Shown: piece after piece, positions 47,462 to 56,547 of the stretch
How the letters are laid out: the number at the start of each line of letters is the position of its first letter
Numbering within the stretch: position 1 is the first letter of the stretch
NCBI GenBank assembly: GCA_002718345.1
Contig: PBDA01000030.1
Span: forward strand, 1-64,000
DNA length: 64,000 nucleotides
Source of the DNA: Rhodospirillaceae bacterium
Lineage (GTDB): Bacteria; Pseudomonadota; Gammaproteobacteria; Steroidobacterales; Rariloculaceae
Reading direction: 5' to 3'
The notes under the pieces: model-generated
Databases searched by the model: none
What the model was told of the DNA's origin: nothing
Seen by the model: only the letters and a program-made list of their open reading frames with translations
Made by a program: the position numbers and the translations under genes

Positions 47462-48508
47462 TTATTGAGGTAATGAAGCGATGTAGGCTGAGATATAGAG
47501 CATATCGTCAGCTGTAAGGTTAGTTACTACTGGTTCCATTAGAGGGCTTTCTCGCGTGCCCTGTTTGATATCCCAAAGCTGTCTCATGATATAACTAGCT
47601 GTTCGTCCTGCGATTCCAGGAATAAGGCCAAGTCCCATATGATCCTGACCATGGCAAATACCACACTGAATGGTTTTTCCACTTCCTGTTCTGACTAGAT
47701 CTTGACCTTTTTCAAGGCTACCTATTGGAACATATGCAATAAACCCACCTCTTGGATCACGCATCATTTCAGTTTTTTCGGGATCATCAGGGATTTCAAT
47801 TATGCGTTGTCCGAGAGGTATTTCTGGAGCGTTATCTATGGGTAGCATTAGACCGTTTGTGGTTGCTCTCACTTGAGGTGCAGTTTCTGACTCGATTACT
47901 TGGACCATGGGCTGATAACTCATTGATGAGTAGTACTCTGCAACTTCGATTTTTTCCTCGTTACTAAGACGACTGGCAATCCTAGCCATTACATTTGTAT
48001 TGGCTTTACGACTATCCGCACTTTTTCTTTTTCCATCTATGAAAGATTCAAGCTGTTGTAATATATAGTCTTTTGGTAAACCTGAGACATGACCATTTTC
48101 CATTTTTCCTTGGCCATTCGGATAATGACAAAGGGCGCATGCTTGTACACCTTCGGACTCTTTTCCATAAGCAACCACGTCTGGCATTACTGGATGGTCG
48201 TTTGGATACCAGTCAGCTGGACCATAACCAAAATAAGCCTCATTACGAGTAAATGTTAAATTTGTATCTGGAAGTGTTCTCTTAATTCCGTCATCTGGAA
48301 CTGGCGTACCAACATATCCGCATTCGATAGGTCTAGCATCTGGAGGGCAGGGTGGTGCTGTTCTATCTCCTTCGGTTAGTGGGCCTAATAGTCCATAAGC
48401 CCAGTTAGGCCAATCATCTGTGTGTTCAATAGATTGAGCAATTAGAGGCACACTTGTATAAAAATAAGCAAAAATTGTTAAAGTTATGAAATGTATTGAT
48501 CTCTTCAT
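47462..48508 (-). CDS. Secreted diheme cytochrome c
   Basis: Signal peptide; two haem motifs CALCHYPNGQG and CGICHGQDHMGLG. Confidence 0.88.
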   Translation of the reverse strand: MKRSIHFITLTIFAYFYTSVPLIAQSIEHTDDWPNWAYGLLGPLTEGDRTAPPCPPDARPIECGYVGTPVPDDGIKRTLPDTNLTFTRNEAYFGYGPADWYPNDHPVMPDVVAYGKESEGVQACALCHYPNGQGKMENGHVSGLPKDYILQQLESFIDGKRKSADSRKANTNVMARIASRLSNEEKIEVAEYYSSMSYQPMVQVIESETAPQVRATTNGLMLPIDNAPEIPLGQRIIEIPDDPEKTEMMRDPRGGFIAYVPIGSLEKGQDLVRTGSGKTIQCGICHGQDHMGLGLIPGIAGRTASYIMRQLWDIKQGTRESPLMEPVVTNLTADDMLYISAYIASLPQ

Positions 48509-48550
48509 GCAGAAAAATCCTTAAATTTAATTATCTCGCCCTAAACATTT

Positions 48551-49216
48551 TTACTTAGGTACCTGATCACATTCATATTCATAAAAATGTGCATCAGGAG
48601 ATAGACCCCAGATATGTGTTGTGTGCCAAGGCTCGTTATAGTGTATTGGGTCTGTAATTGTCATTTCTATCTGAAGCGTTTTATCATCCAGGCGCGTAAA
48701 TTTTTCAATAATTTCAGTTGATTCGCTAAGCGGTAAGCCTTCCCAAAAGTAGCTGACGCCGCGCAAACCATATGTTTTAACCACTAGGGTTTCATCTTCC
48801 CATTGCCCATTAGAATGACCCATCCATGTTGAACCAACCTCAGTTGGTACATTACGACCATCCATAAAAATTCTTCGGACTTGGTGGTATGCCTCGAATA
48901 GTATCCATATGCGTTCTTCTGATTGAATTATCTCTATGCTAGTTGGAGCCCACGCTATCATTGCACGTGGCATATAAACGATACATCTTAGATATGGGTC
49001 ATTAGCAATATCAAATTCATCTTGAGCAGTCCTTCCTGCGAGCGTAAATGGCGGATTAACGGGAAGAATCTGGCTAATATCGCGTTGTGGTCTCCATATT
49101 CCTTCTATATTACCTTCAGCTTGAGTGTATTTAACGCTCAATATAGATATTGAAAAAAGTAAAATTACTAAAAATTTCTTTTGAAACAGATAATAGTTCA
49201 CGATTATTCTTGCCAA
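48551..49216 (-). CDS. Secreted protein of unknown function ('partner domain' of DUF6152-like genes)
   Basis: Shares (R)RI..DGR, WEDETLVV, EKF/ITDP pattern with 49836..50882 C-terminus and 50897..51778. Confidence 0.65.
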   Translation of the reverse strand: MARIIVNYYLFQKKFLVILLFSISILSVKYTQAEGNIEGIWRPQRDISQILPVNPPFTLAGRTAQDEFDIANDPYLRCIVYMPRAMIAWAPTSIEIIQSEERIWILFEAYHQVRRIFMDGRNVPTEVGSTWMGHSNGQWEDETLVVKTYGLRGVSYFWEGLPLSESTEIIEKFTRLDDKTLQIEMTITDPIHYNEPWHTTHIWGLSPDAHFYEYECDQVPK

Positions 49217-49218
49217 AA

Positions 49219-49638
49219 CTATAAGAATGGTACTTCTAGAACAGGACTTCCTCTTTGCATTTCATAGCCATTAGGGAAGAGTATCCAGTTTAGTCGCATT
49301 TCTGGTTCACCATGTCTAGATGGATGACCCCTAACCTTTATAAAATCACCAGGTTTTAATGAGTCATGGGAGAGCCCACCTTCTCTGTAAAATGTTGTCA
49401 CTGCAGCGCTTTCTATTAACCATCTTTCTATTTCCCCGTTCTGATTAGTAACATCTATATAAATAAGCACATGAGGATTTCTAAATTCATACTGAGTAAC
49501 GGTTCCCTCAATTGAGGATTCTTGGTTTGGGTCAAAGTGGTTAGTAAAACCATGATGTGCAACAACAGAATTAAAAGAAAAGCCAAACATAAGGGTTATG
49601 TATACAGGCCTAGGTATATTTAGAAATCTAATATTCAT
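49219..49638 (-). CDS. DUF6152-like secreted protein
   Basis: VVAHHGFTNHFDPNQESSIEGTVTQYEFRNPHVLIYIDV...LKPGDFIKVRGHPSR. Confidence 0.75.
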   Translation of the reverse strand: MNIRFLNIPRPVYITLMFGFSFNSVVAHHGFTNHFDPNQESSIEGTVTQYEFRNPHVLIYIDVTNQNGEIERWLIESAAVTTFYREGGLSHDSLKPGDFIKVRGHPSRHGEPEMRLNWILFPNGYEMQRGSPVLEVPFL

Positions 49639-49835
49639 TAATGAACCTTATGAAACAATAAAACTCGCTAATATATGTCACAGTAATATCGAAAATAGTC
49701 ACAATGGAAACTAAGGTCAAGTCTGTTTTTGTCTGCAAAAAGTTTAATTAATTAGTATTTTAATAATTAAGCAAGAGAAAGTTAGATGATTTGTTAAACT
49801 TATTCAAAGAGAACCTATATTGGGTGGAGAATTAT

Positions 49836-50882
49836 ATGCTTATCAGGATTGCCGGATTAATTCTCGTATTGAGTATCTCAACTTCTGCAAGCGCTCATCA
49901 TGCAGTCGGTGCAAGGTATAACATGGATGATTTAATTGAGGTTGAAGGTGAGGTTACCGAGGTATTAATAAGAAACCCGCATTCTCAAATTGGAATTCGC
50001 CGAATTGCCGACAATGGAGCTATAGAGAACTGGAGAATGGCTACTACAGCTGTTAGCAATATGCGCAGATGGCAAATTGACCCTTCTTTTGTCCAGGTTG
50101 GAGATATTGTTCGGGTGGCGGGATACCTTTCACGTTTTGATGATAATGATCTTTATTTTACAAATCTTTTGACAGCTAACGGTTACGAAGTGTTTTTAGA
50201 CAGAAATGCAACATCTATTTGGACAGATCAAACAATAGAGATGTCCGCTAGTCGTCGGCGTAGTATTGGGTCGATTACAGCACCCGAACTTGGAATTTTT
50301 CGTATTTGGAGTACGCCCGATAACATTCCAATGCTAATGCCCCGTAACATTGGAAAAACAACTGAGGGACGGGCTAATCTAACTTCTGATGCACTCCAGG
50401 CACAGGACTCATATGTGCGGGACAGAGATAATCCTCTGCAAAATTGCACGCCTAAAGGCATGCCATTGATTATGGAGGCTCCTTATCCCTTTGAGATGTA
50501 CAGAGATGGCTCTAATATCATTTGGCATAACGAGGAGTATGACACTCGTCGAACTATACATATAGATACATCTGATCCGGGTGAAGTAGAGCCTTCTATA
50601 CTTGGTTATTCAGTTGGTGTTTGGGAGGACGAGTACAATCTGATTGTTACCACTACTCATATTAGTTGGGGGCATCTCGATGGCCAGGGGATTCCTTTAA
50701 GCTTGTCTGCTGAAGTAGTCGAGAAATTTAGCGTAAGTGCTCAAGGAGACAGGCTAGATTATGAAATAACTATTGTTGATCCTGTGAATCTGGTCGAGCC
50801 AGTAAGTTTCTCTAAACATTGGGTTTGGTATCCAGATGCTGAAGTTGGAGAATACAATTGTACTATTGAGGCAGAGAATTAG
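49836..50882 (+). CDS. DUF6152-like domain fused to partner domain, secreted
   Basis: ASAHHAVGARYNMDDLIEVEGEVTEVLIRNPHSQIGI (N-terminal) then RRTIHIDT...GVWEDEYNLIVTTTHISW...EKFSVSAQGDRLDYEITIVDPV (C-terminal). ORF opens at 49791; ATG at 49836 precedes the signal peptide. Confidence 0.75.
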   Translation: MLIRIAGLILVLSISTSASAHHAVGARYNMDDLIEVEGEVTEVLIRNPHSQIGIRRIADNGAIENWRMATTAVSNMRRWQIDPSFVQVGDIVRVAGYLSRFDDNDLYFTNLLTANGYEVFLDRNATSIWTDQTIEMSASRRRSIGSITAPELGIFRIWSTPDNIPMLMPRNIGKTTEGRANLTSDALQAQDSYVRDRDNPLQNCTPKGMPLIMEAPYPFEMYRDGSNIIWHNEEYDTRRTIHIDTSDPGEVEPSILGYSVGVWEDEYNLIVTTTHISWGHLDGQGIPLSLSAEVVEKFSVSAQGDRLDYEITIVDPVNLVEPVSFSKHWVWYPDAEVGEYNCTIEAEN

Positions 50883-50896
50883 AATAATTACATAAG

Positions 50897-51778
50897 ATGC
50901 TGAAATATAAAAATATGTTGTTTTTTAATTATATGCTTTGTCTTCATATAGTTCATTTGTCTGTTATTCGGTCAATTATTTATAAATGTAAACAGGGTTT
51001 GTTCTTATGGTTTTTTTCTAAGTTATGTATGGCGCAATCATTAGTATCTTATGAACAATTACCTGACTGGAGTGGTGTTTGGCAAATGAATGGATCGACT
51101 GTGTTTGATGCCTCTAGTGTACAGCCTGAAGGCGGTCGGGCTGGGTCAGCTGGTGTAAGAGAATTTCCACCGTATAACGAAGAATGGGAGGCCATTTATG
51201 AAGATAATATGGAACAAGTGAGTTTAGGACGTTTTCCTGACCCATTATCGATTTGTGGTACTCCAGCGGGTTATCCGCGCATGTTAAATGTACCAGGCGC
51301 AATAGAATTTGTTGTGCGACCTGAGCAAGTATGGATTCTTACCGAAGATGGACCAAGTATTGCAAGAATTTATACAGATGGACGTAGTCACCCTCCAGAA
51401 GATGAAATCTGGCCGACATATAGCGGTGAATCAGTGGGATATTGGGAAGGTGATACTTTAGTTTTTGAAACTATAGGCATAAAGGGTAAGGGTGACGCAA
51501 TAATTGATCGTACTGGCTTAGTCTTAAGTGTTGATGCACGTATAAAGACGGAGATTCGCAGGGTCGATATTAGTACCATGGAAGCTCAAATTGAGATAAC
51601 AGACAGCACTGCAATGACTGAGTCTTGGGTTGTCACAAAGCGTTACGGTAAGCTAGAAGATGGTGCTCGAATGTTTGATGTAGCATGTGTTGAAAATAAT
51701 CGTAATCCCATTGATGAAACTGGAAGAACATTAACCTTGGATTCGCAAGGTAATATTTTAGATTCAGGAGTTAATTGA
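50897..51778 (+). CDS. Secreted/anchored partner-domain protein
   Basis: DWSGVWQMNG..., CGTPAGYPRML, ARIYTDGRSHP, GYWEGDTLVFET, EIRRVDISTMEAQIEITDS. Confidence 0.65.
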   Translation: MLKYKNMLFFNYMLCLHIVHLSVIRSIIYKCKQGLFLWFFSKLCMAQSLVSYEQLPDWSGVWQMNGSTVFDASSVQPEGGRAGSAGVREFPPYNEEWEAIYEDNMEQVSLGRFPDPLSICGTPAGYPRMLNVPGAIEFVVRPEQVWILTEDGPSIARIYTDGRSHPPEDEIWPTYSGESVGYWEGDTLVFETIGIKGKGDAIIDRTGLVLSVDARIKTEIRRVDISTMEAQIEITDSTAMTESWVVTKRYGKLEDGARMFDVACVENNRNPIDETGRTLTLDSQGNILDSGVN

Positions 51779-52173
51779 ATCCGATGATAACTTTGCAATA
51801 TAGAAAAATTTCTCAATATTTGGCTATCCTTTTGCTGCAGTTTTTTTATCCTACAGCGATCGCACATCACTCAGGAAACATGTTTGATCGTGAACAGATT
51901 GTAGAGTTGGTTGGTATAGTCAGAGAGTTCCAGTGGACAAGCCCCCATATATGGATACAAGTTTTAGTTATCTCTGAAACAGGTATAACAGAAGAATGGA
52001 GTATTGAAGGAGGAGTGCCAAATAGGCTATTTCGATCTGGGTGGAGACCAAATACATTTAAGCCCGGTCATCAAGTAATACTCCAAGCTTACCCTATGCG
52101 TGATGGCGCAAGAGCTGGATTGTTTATTGGTGCAAAACTTAATGATGGGTCAATTCTGGGTGAATTTAATTAA
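51775..52173 (+). CDS. DUF6152-like secreted protein
   Basis: AIAHHSGNMFDREQIVELVGIVREFQWTSPHIWIQV...FKPGHQVILQAYPMRDG; 4-nt overlap with preceding ORF. Confidence 0.72.
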   Translation: MNPMITLQYRKISQYLAILLLQFFYPTAIAHHSGNMFDREQIVELVGIVREFQWTSPHIWIQVLVISETGITEEWSIEGGVPNRLFRSGWRPNTFKPGHQVILQAYPMRDGARAGLFIGAKLNDGSILGEFN

Positions 52174-52213
52174 TAAAAACTAGTGATTTTTTAGCTGGAT
52201 GTATTTATGGTGA

Positions 52214-52867
52214 TTGATGATGGCTATTAGCAAGTTTGATTTTTCTGAGTTTAAAGAAGTTATAAAAACTGAAGATCAATTAAGAGCAATAATGGGAGAA
52301 GCTACTACTACCGTATTGAATAAATCTATCGATAAGTTAGATAATATATGTACAGCATTTATCGCTAAGTCTAGCTTTGTCATCATTGCATCAGCTAATT
52401 CCCAAGGTGAGCTTGATGTCTCTCCAAAAGGTGACCCTAAGGGCTTTGTTCGGGTTCTTGACGAAAAGCACATTGCAATACCTGAAAGACCGGGAAATAG
52501 AAGAGCAGATACTTTTCGTAATTTGCTTGATAATCCTCAAGTCGGACTAATCTTTTTAGTTCCAGGTAAAGGGGAAACATTGCGAGTAAATGGTAGAGCA
52601 AAAATTGTGCGTGACAAGTCTTTGAGAGAAAGTATGGCTATAAATAACCAAGTACCAGATTTTGCAACACTTATTGAAATTGATGAGGTATTTATGCATT
52701 GCCCTAAGTGCGTAGTGAGATCAAAAATTTGGGAGCCAGAGCATTGGCCGGGCCACGCAGGAATAGCAGATATTGGTGAAGCGGTCATAGCTCATGCAGG
52801 TTTGTCTATTGCGCCAGATCAATATGAGCAATTAGCAATAGCAGAAGATAGAAATAAGCTTTACTAA
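52214..52867 (+). CDS. Pyridoxamine 5'-phosphate oxidase (PPOX)-fold flavin protein
   Basis: FVIIASANSQGELDVSPKGDPKGFVRVLDEKHIAIPERPGNRRADTFRNLLDNPQVGLIFLVPG. Confidence 0.88.
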   Translation: MMMAISKFDFSEFKEVIKTEDQLRAIMGEATTTVLNKSIDKLDNICTAFIAKSSFVIIASANSQGELDVSPKGDPKGFVRVLDEKHIAIPERPGNRRADTFRNLLDNPQVGLIFLVPGKGETLRVNGRAKIVRDKSLRESMAINNQVPDFATLIEIDEVFMHCPKCVVRSKIWEPEHWPGHAGIADIGEAVIAHAGLSIAPDQYEQLAIAEDRNKLY

Positions 52868-52890
52868 GATGTATATCAGGGGTGTGATGG

Positions 52891-53988
52891 TTGAAACGAC
52901 GTGAATTTTTAGGTGGTTTAGGTGGTGGAACTGCTTTGGCAGCATGCACACCTACGCCTCAGCCTAATGTGTATTTGGCTGATACAGGTTCTCAGGAGCA
53001 ATTTTCTTGGCGTATGGTTACTACCTGGCCAAAAAATTTTCCAGGTCTTGGGACTGGTGTTAATACTGTTGTTAAATATATAAATGAGTTGAGCGGTGGA
53101 AGACTTAATATCACGGTCTACGGCTCGGGTGAATTAGTACCTGCATTTGAGGTATTTGATGCAGTATCTTTGGGAGCTGCAGAAATAGGGCATAGCCCCT
53201 CGTATTATTGGCTTGGAAAGAGCCAAGCAGCACAATTTTTCACAACTCTTCCATTTGGTATGACAGCACATGAGCATAATGCATGGCTTTACTATGGGGG
53301 TGGTATGGATTTGTGGAGAGAGTTTTATGAGCCATTTAATTTAGTACCCTTCCCTGTTGGGAATACAGGGGTGCAGATGGGGGGGTGGTTTAATAAGTCT
53401 ATCAATACAATCGACGATCTTCAGGGTCTAAAAATTAGAATGCCTGGGCTCGCTGGAGAAGTTTTGCGTCGGGCTGGCGCAATACCTGTAAATATGCCTA
53501 ATTCAGAGATATTTACAGCGCTTCAAACTGGTGCAATCGATGCCGCTGAATGGGTAAGTCCCTATAACGATCAAGCTATGGGATTACAGCAAGCAGCGCA
53601 ATATTATTACTATCCTGGTTGGCAAGAGCCTGGACCAGCAATCGAGTGCATAGTTAATAAAGAGGCATGGGACTCTTTGCCCGCTGACCTGCAAGCAATT
53701 ATTCGTGTTGCTTGCCAAGCAGCTGTAGTTGATATGACATCTGAGTTCATGGCCCGTAATGCTTATGCATTGCAAGAACTCATTGATGATGGCGGTGTTG
53801 AATTACGTGAATATCCGCAGTCATTACTGATCGAGCTTAAGAGGTTAACCTTTGAGGTGGTTGAAGAACTGGCCGAGAATGACCCTCAAGTTGCCAAGGT
53901 TTGGGATTCATATCGAGAATTTATGGAATTATCTCGTGGCTGGCAAGCAATCTCAGAGCAGTCATATTTAGAGACCCAAGAACTCTGA
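52891..53988 (+). CDS. TRAP transporter DctP/TakP-like substrate-binding protein, Tat-type signal
   Basis: MKRREFLGGLGGGTALAAC; WRMVTTWPKNFPGLGTG, GLKIRMPGLAGEVLRRAGAIPVNMPNSEIFTALQTGAIDAAEWVSPYND. Confidence 0.88.
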   Translation: MKRREFLGGLGGGTALAACTPTPQPNVYLADTGSQEQFSWRMVTTWPKNFPGLGTGVNTVVKYINELSGGRLNITVYGSGELVPAFEVFDAVSLGAAEIGHSPSYYWLGKSQAAQFFTTLPFGMTAHEHNAWLYYGGGMDLWREFYEPFNLVPFPVGNTGVQMGGWFNKSINTIDDLQGLKIRMPGLAGEVLRRAGAIPVNMPNSEIFTALQTGAIDAAEWVSPYNDQAMGLQQAAQYYYYPGWQEPGPAIECIVNKEAWDSLPADLQAIIRVACQAAVVDMTSEFMARNAYALQELIDDGGVELREYPQSLLIELKRLTFEVVEELAENDPQVAKVWDSYREFMELSRGWQAISEQSYLETQEL

Positions 53989-53998
53989 TTTATTAAGA

Positions 53999-54640
53999 AT
54001 GAATAGCATTCATGATATGGGGGGGCTTACCTGTTTTGGTCAAGTTAAATATGATGAAGATGAGCCAGTTTTCCATCATGAGTGGGAACAAAAGGTTCTA
54101 GCAATAACTGTCGCCACTTCTTCACTTTTCGGTCCCTTGGATAAAAGAAGACATGTTTTAGAGAAGATAGGGTCAATTGATTACCTGAAGTCTAGTTATT
54201 ATGAGCGATGGTTAATTAGATTAGAGCTTTCACTAAATGAATTAACAGCTATTAATCAGTATCAAAGTACAGAGTCTGAATATGAGTCTATTGACTTTAA
54301 GGAGCTTGAGCATGCTATTTATAATGGGCGACCCTCCGATCGAACTGAAGGTAGGCAGACACCAATATTTTCTGTAGGTGACAGAATACGCACAAAAAAC
54401 ATCAACCCATCCGGTCATACTAGATTAGCACGGTATGTGCGTGGTAGATGTGGTTTTATAGATAGAGTGCATGGAACTCATTCTTTTCCGGATACTGCTG
54501 CTCATGGTGAAGGGGAAAATCCCCAACCTTTATATTCAGTACGTTTTACAGCAAAAGAACTTTGGGGCGCAGAAAAATATCCCACAGATAATTTGTATAT
54601 AGACTTATGGGAAGATTATTTGGAGCCACTAGATGTCTGA
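53999..54640 (+). CDS. nthB: Nitrile hydratase beta subunit
   Basis: [91 protein letters not shown]. Confidence 0.93.
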   Translation: MNSIHDMGGLTCFGQVKYDEDEPVFHHEWEQKVLAITVATSSLFGPLDKRRHVLEKIGSIDYLKSSYYERWLIRLELSLNELTAINQYQSTESEYESIDFKELEHAIYNGRPSDRTEGRQTPIFSVGDRIRTKNINPSGHTRLARYVRGRCGFIDRVHGTHSFPDTAAHGEGENPQPLYSVRFTAKELWGAEKYPTDNLYIDLWEDYLEPLDV

Positions 54641-55286
54641 TCATTTTCATAAACATGACCAGGATACTGTGTTAATTAAAGAAAGGTCTGAACAGGAAAT
54701 TGCAGGGCTAACAAAAAGGGTAGAGAAATTAGAAAAATTTTTAATTCAAAAGGGAATAGTTTCAAAAGACTTGTTAGAAAGTGTTGCTAACATATATGAG
54801 AATGATTTAGGCCCCTTAAATGGTGCTAAGGTTATAGCGCGTGCTTGGTGTGATCCATCTTATAAAAAACGCTTATTAGATGATGCTACTAAAGCAATAA
54901 AAGAAATGGGTTTTGGGGGGCTACAAGGTGAGCATATGGTAGTGCTCGAAAATACACCTATTATTCACAATGTTGTTGTATGCTCATTGTGTTCTTGTTA
55001 CCCATGGCCTGTACTTGGGCTGCCTCCTGGTTGGTATAAGGATCCTGCATATAGATCTAGAATTGTCATTCACCCAAGAGATGTACTTAAGGAATTTGGA
55101 TTAAATCTTTGTGATTCAGTTGAGGTTCGTGTTTGGGATAGCAGTGCTGAGGTCCGTTATCTAGTGTTACCAGAAAGACCTTTAAAAACAGAAAAGTTCT
55201 GTGAAGAAGATCTGGTAAAGCTTGTTACTAGGGAAGCTATGATCGGAGTTGCAAAAGCAAAGGATCCTTTTTTTAGTGAAACATAA
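54633..55286 (+). CDS. nthA: Nitrile hydratase alpha subunit
   Basis: Metal-site motif [42 protein letters not shown]. Confidence 0.94.
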   Translation: MSDHFHKHDQDTVLIKERSEQEIAGLTKRVEKLEKFLIQKGIVSKDLLESVANIYENDLGPLNGAKVIARAWCDPSYKKRLLDDATKAIKEMGFGGLQGEHMVVLENTPIIHNVVVCSLCSCYPWPVLGLPPGWYKDPAYRSRIVIHPRDVLKEFGLNLCDSVEVRVWDSSAEVRYLVLPERPLKTEKFCEEDLVKLVTREAMIGVAKAKDPFFSET

Positions 55287-55308
55287 AGTTCAAGAAAGTA
55301 TTGCTTAT

Positions 55309-55566
55309 ATGTCTGGTTCAAAGGCTTTGCCCCGCTCTAGCGGAGAATTGGTTTTTAATGATGATTGGGAACGACGAGTTTTTGCGCTTGGTGTAGCTCT
55401 TTGTGATATTGGCCAGTATGAGTGGAATGATTTTAAGGCTTGCCTAATAGATAAAATAAATAGTCAAGAAGAAGAGGATGTTCTTAATGCTGATTACTAT
55501 ATACACTGGTTGGAGGCACTTGAAGCCTTGTTAGATAAACACAATTTTGTTAATTCGTCTGATTAG
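55309..55566 (+). CDS. Nitrile hydratase accessory protein (beta-subunit N-terminus-like)
   Basis: PRSSGELVFNDDWERRVFALGVALCDIGQYEWNDFKACLIDKI...YYIHWLEALEALL; third gene after beta-alpha. ATG at 55309. Confidence 0.75.
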   Translation: MSGSKALPRSSGELVFNDDWERRVFALGVALCDIGQYEWNDFKACLIDKINSQEEEDVLNADYYIHWLEALEALLDKHNFVNSSD

Positions 55567-55569
55567 CTG

Positions 55570-56208
55570 GTGGAGATTAGTAATAATTTAGGGCCTTTAA
55601 CATCAAAGAGCTTTCCTTTATATATAAATTTATTAACTAAAAAACATATTGAACTAAATCAACTGGTCCAAGAATGGGGAATTCCTCGGTTTTGGGCACG
55701 ATCTCCTGGTTTTGAGACGCTTTTTAGAATTATATTATCTCAACAAATATCTAATTCTGCTGCTTACGTTATTCATCGTAGAGTGAAAACTGATTTAGTG
55801 CGAATCTCAGCACGCACCATTGATAAAGCGGGAGAAATAAAACTACGCAAACTGGGCCTAACTAAACAAAAGGCTTATTATAGTTGTCAATTAGCTCAAT
55901 CAGTTTTAGAGAGAAGATTGTCTATTAGAGGACTGAATAGTTTATCTGATTCCGAGGTTATTTCTGTCTTATGCGCACAACCTGGTATTGGCCCATGGAC
56001 TTCAGCAGTTTATCTTATGGCTGCTTTGAAAAGGATCGATGTTTGGCCTATTGGAGATCTTGCTCTTCGCAAAGGTATTGAAAGACTATTTCCCCAATCA
56101 AATTCTTCTTTTCTACATAATACTGGCGAATTATGGTCGCCTTATAGAGCAGTAGCAGCTAGGTTGATTTGGCATCTTTATGGGTGCTTAGGAAATAAAC
56201 ATAAATAG
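55570..56208 (+). CDS. DNA-3-methyladenine glycosylase II-like HhH-GPD protein
   Basis: FETLFRIILSQQISNSAAYVIHRRV, LRKLGLTKQKAYYSCQLA, LCAQPGIGPWTSAVYLMAAL. Confidence 0.88.
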   Translation: MEISNNLGPLTSKSFPLYINLLTKKHIELNQLVQEWGIPRFWARSPGFETLFRIILSQQISNSAAYVIHRRVKTDLVRISARTIDKAGEIKLRKLGLTKQKAYYSCQLAQSVLERRLSIRGLNSLSDSEVISVLCAQPGIGPWTSAVYLMAALKRIDVWPIGDLALRKGIERLFPQSNSSFLHNTGELWSPYRAVAARLIWHLYGCLGNKHK

Positions 56209-56430
56209 TTTCTACTACTGCTTTGTGATATGGCAAGTTTAGGCTGTTAAAATTTTCTTATAAATGTGCTTGTGTGCTGATTTTTGATCTATTTTGGCAG
56301 TGCCTATTCCTTGTGATGGTTTTTAGGTACAATGAGGTCGGTTAGTTGAGAGAGCGCTTTTCACCTTTGCTTTAAGCTCATTAAAAACATGGTCTTAAGC
56401 TTATCTTTCAAGAAAAGGCTTTAGGTTTTG

Positions 56431-56452
56431 AAGGCCCCTTATGGGGCTTTTT
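56431..56452 (+). terminator. Intrinsic terminator
   Basis: AAGGCCCC-TTAT-GGGGCTTTTT. Confidence 0.7.
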
Positions 56453-56507
56453 ATTTATGTCTGTTTTTATTGAGTCTAGAAAGAATGGAGGACGAAGAGT
56501 GAGAATA

Positions 56508-56529
56508 ATGGGCCGTAGGCCCATTTTTT
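56508..56529 (+). promoter_or_regulatory. rimP-leader-like terminator hairpin
   Basis: ATGGGCC-GTA-GGCCCAT then TTTTT, 19 nt upstream of the rimP GTG start. Confidence 0.7.
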
Positions 56530-56547
56530 GTACATTCGAGTCGCATA

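Noticed and set aside
56209-56430. tRNA gene upstream of rimP, as in several gammaproteobacteria
   Set aside because: No cloverleaf-compatible acceptor stem or GTTC(A/G)A T-loop was found by eye.
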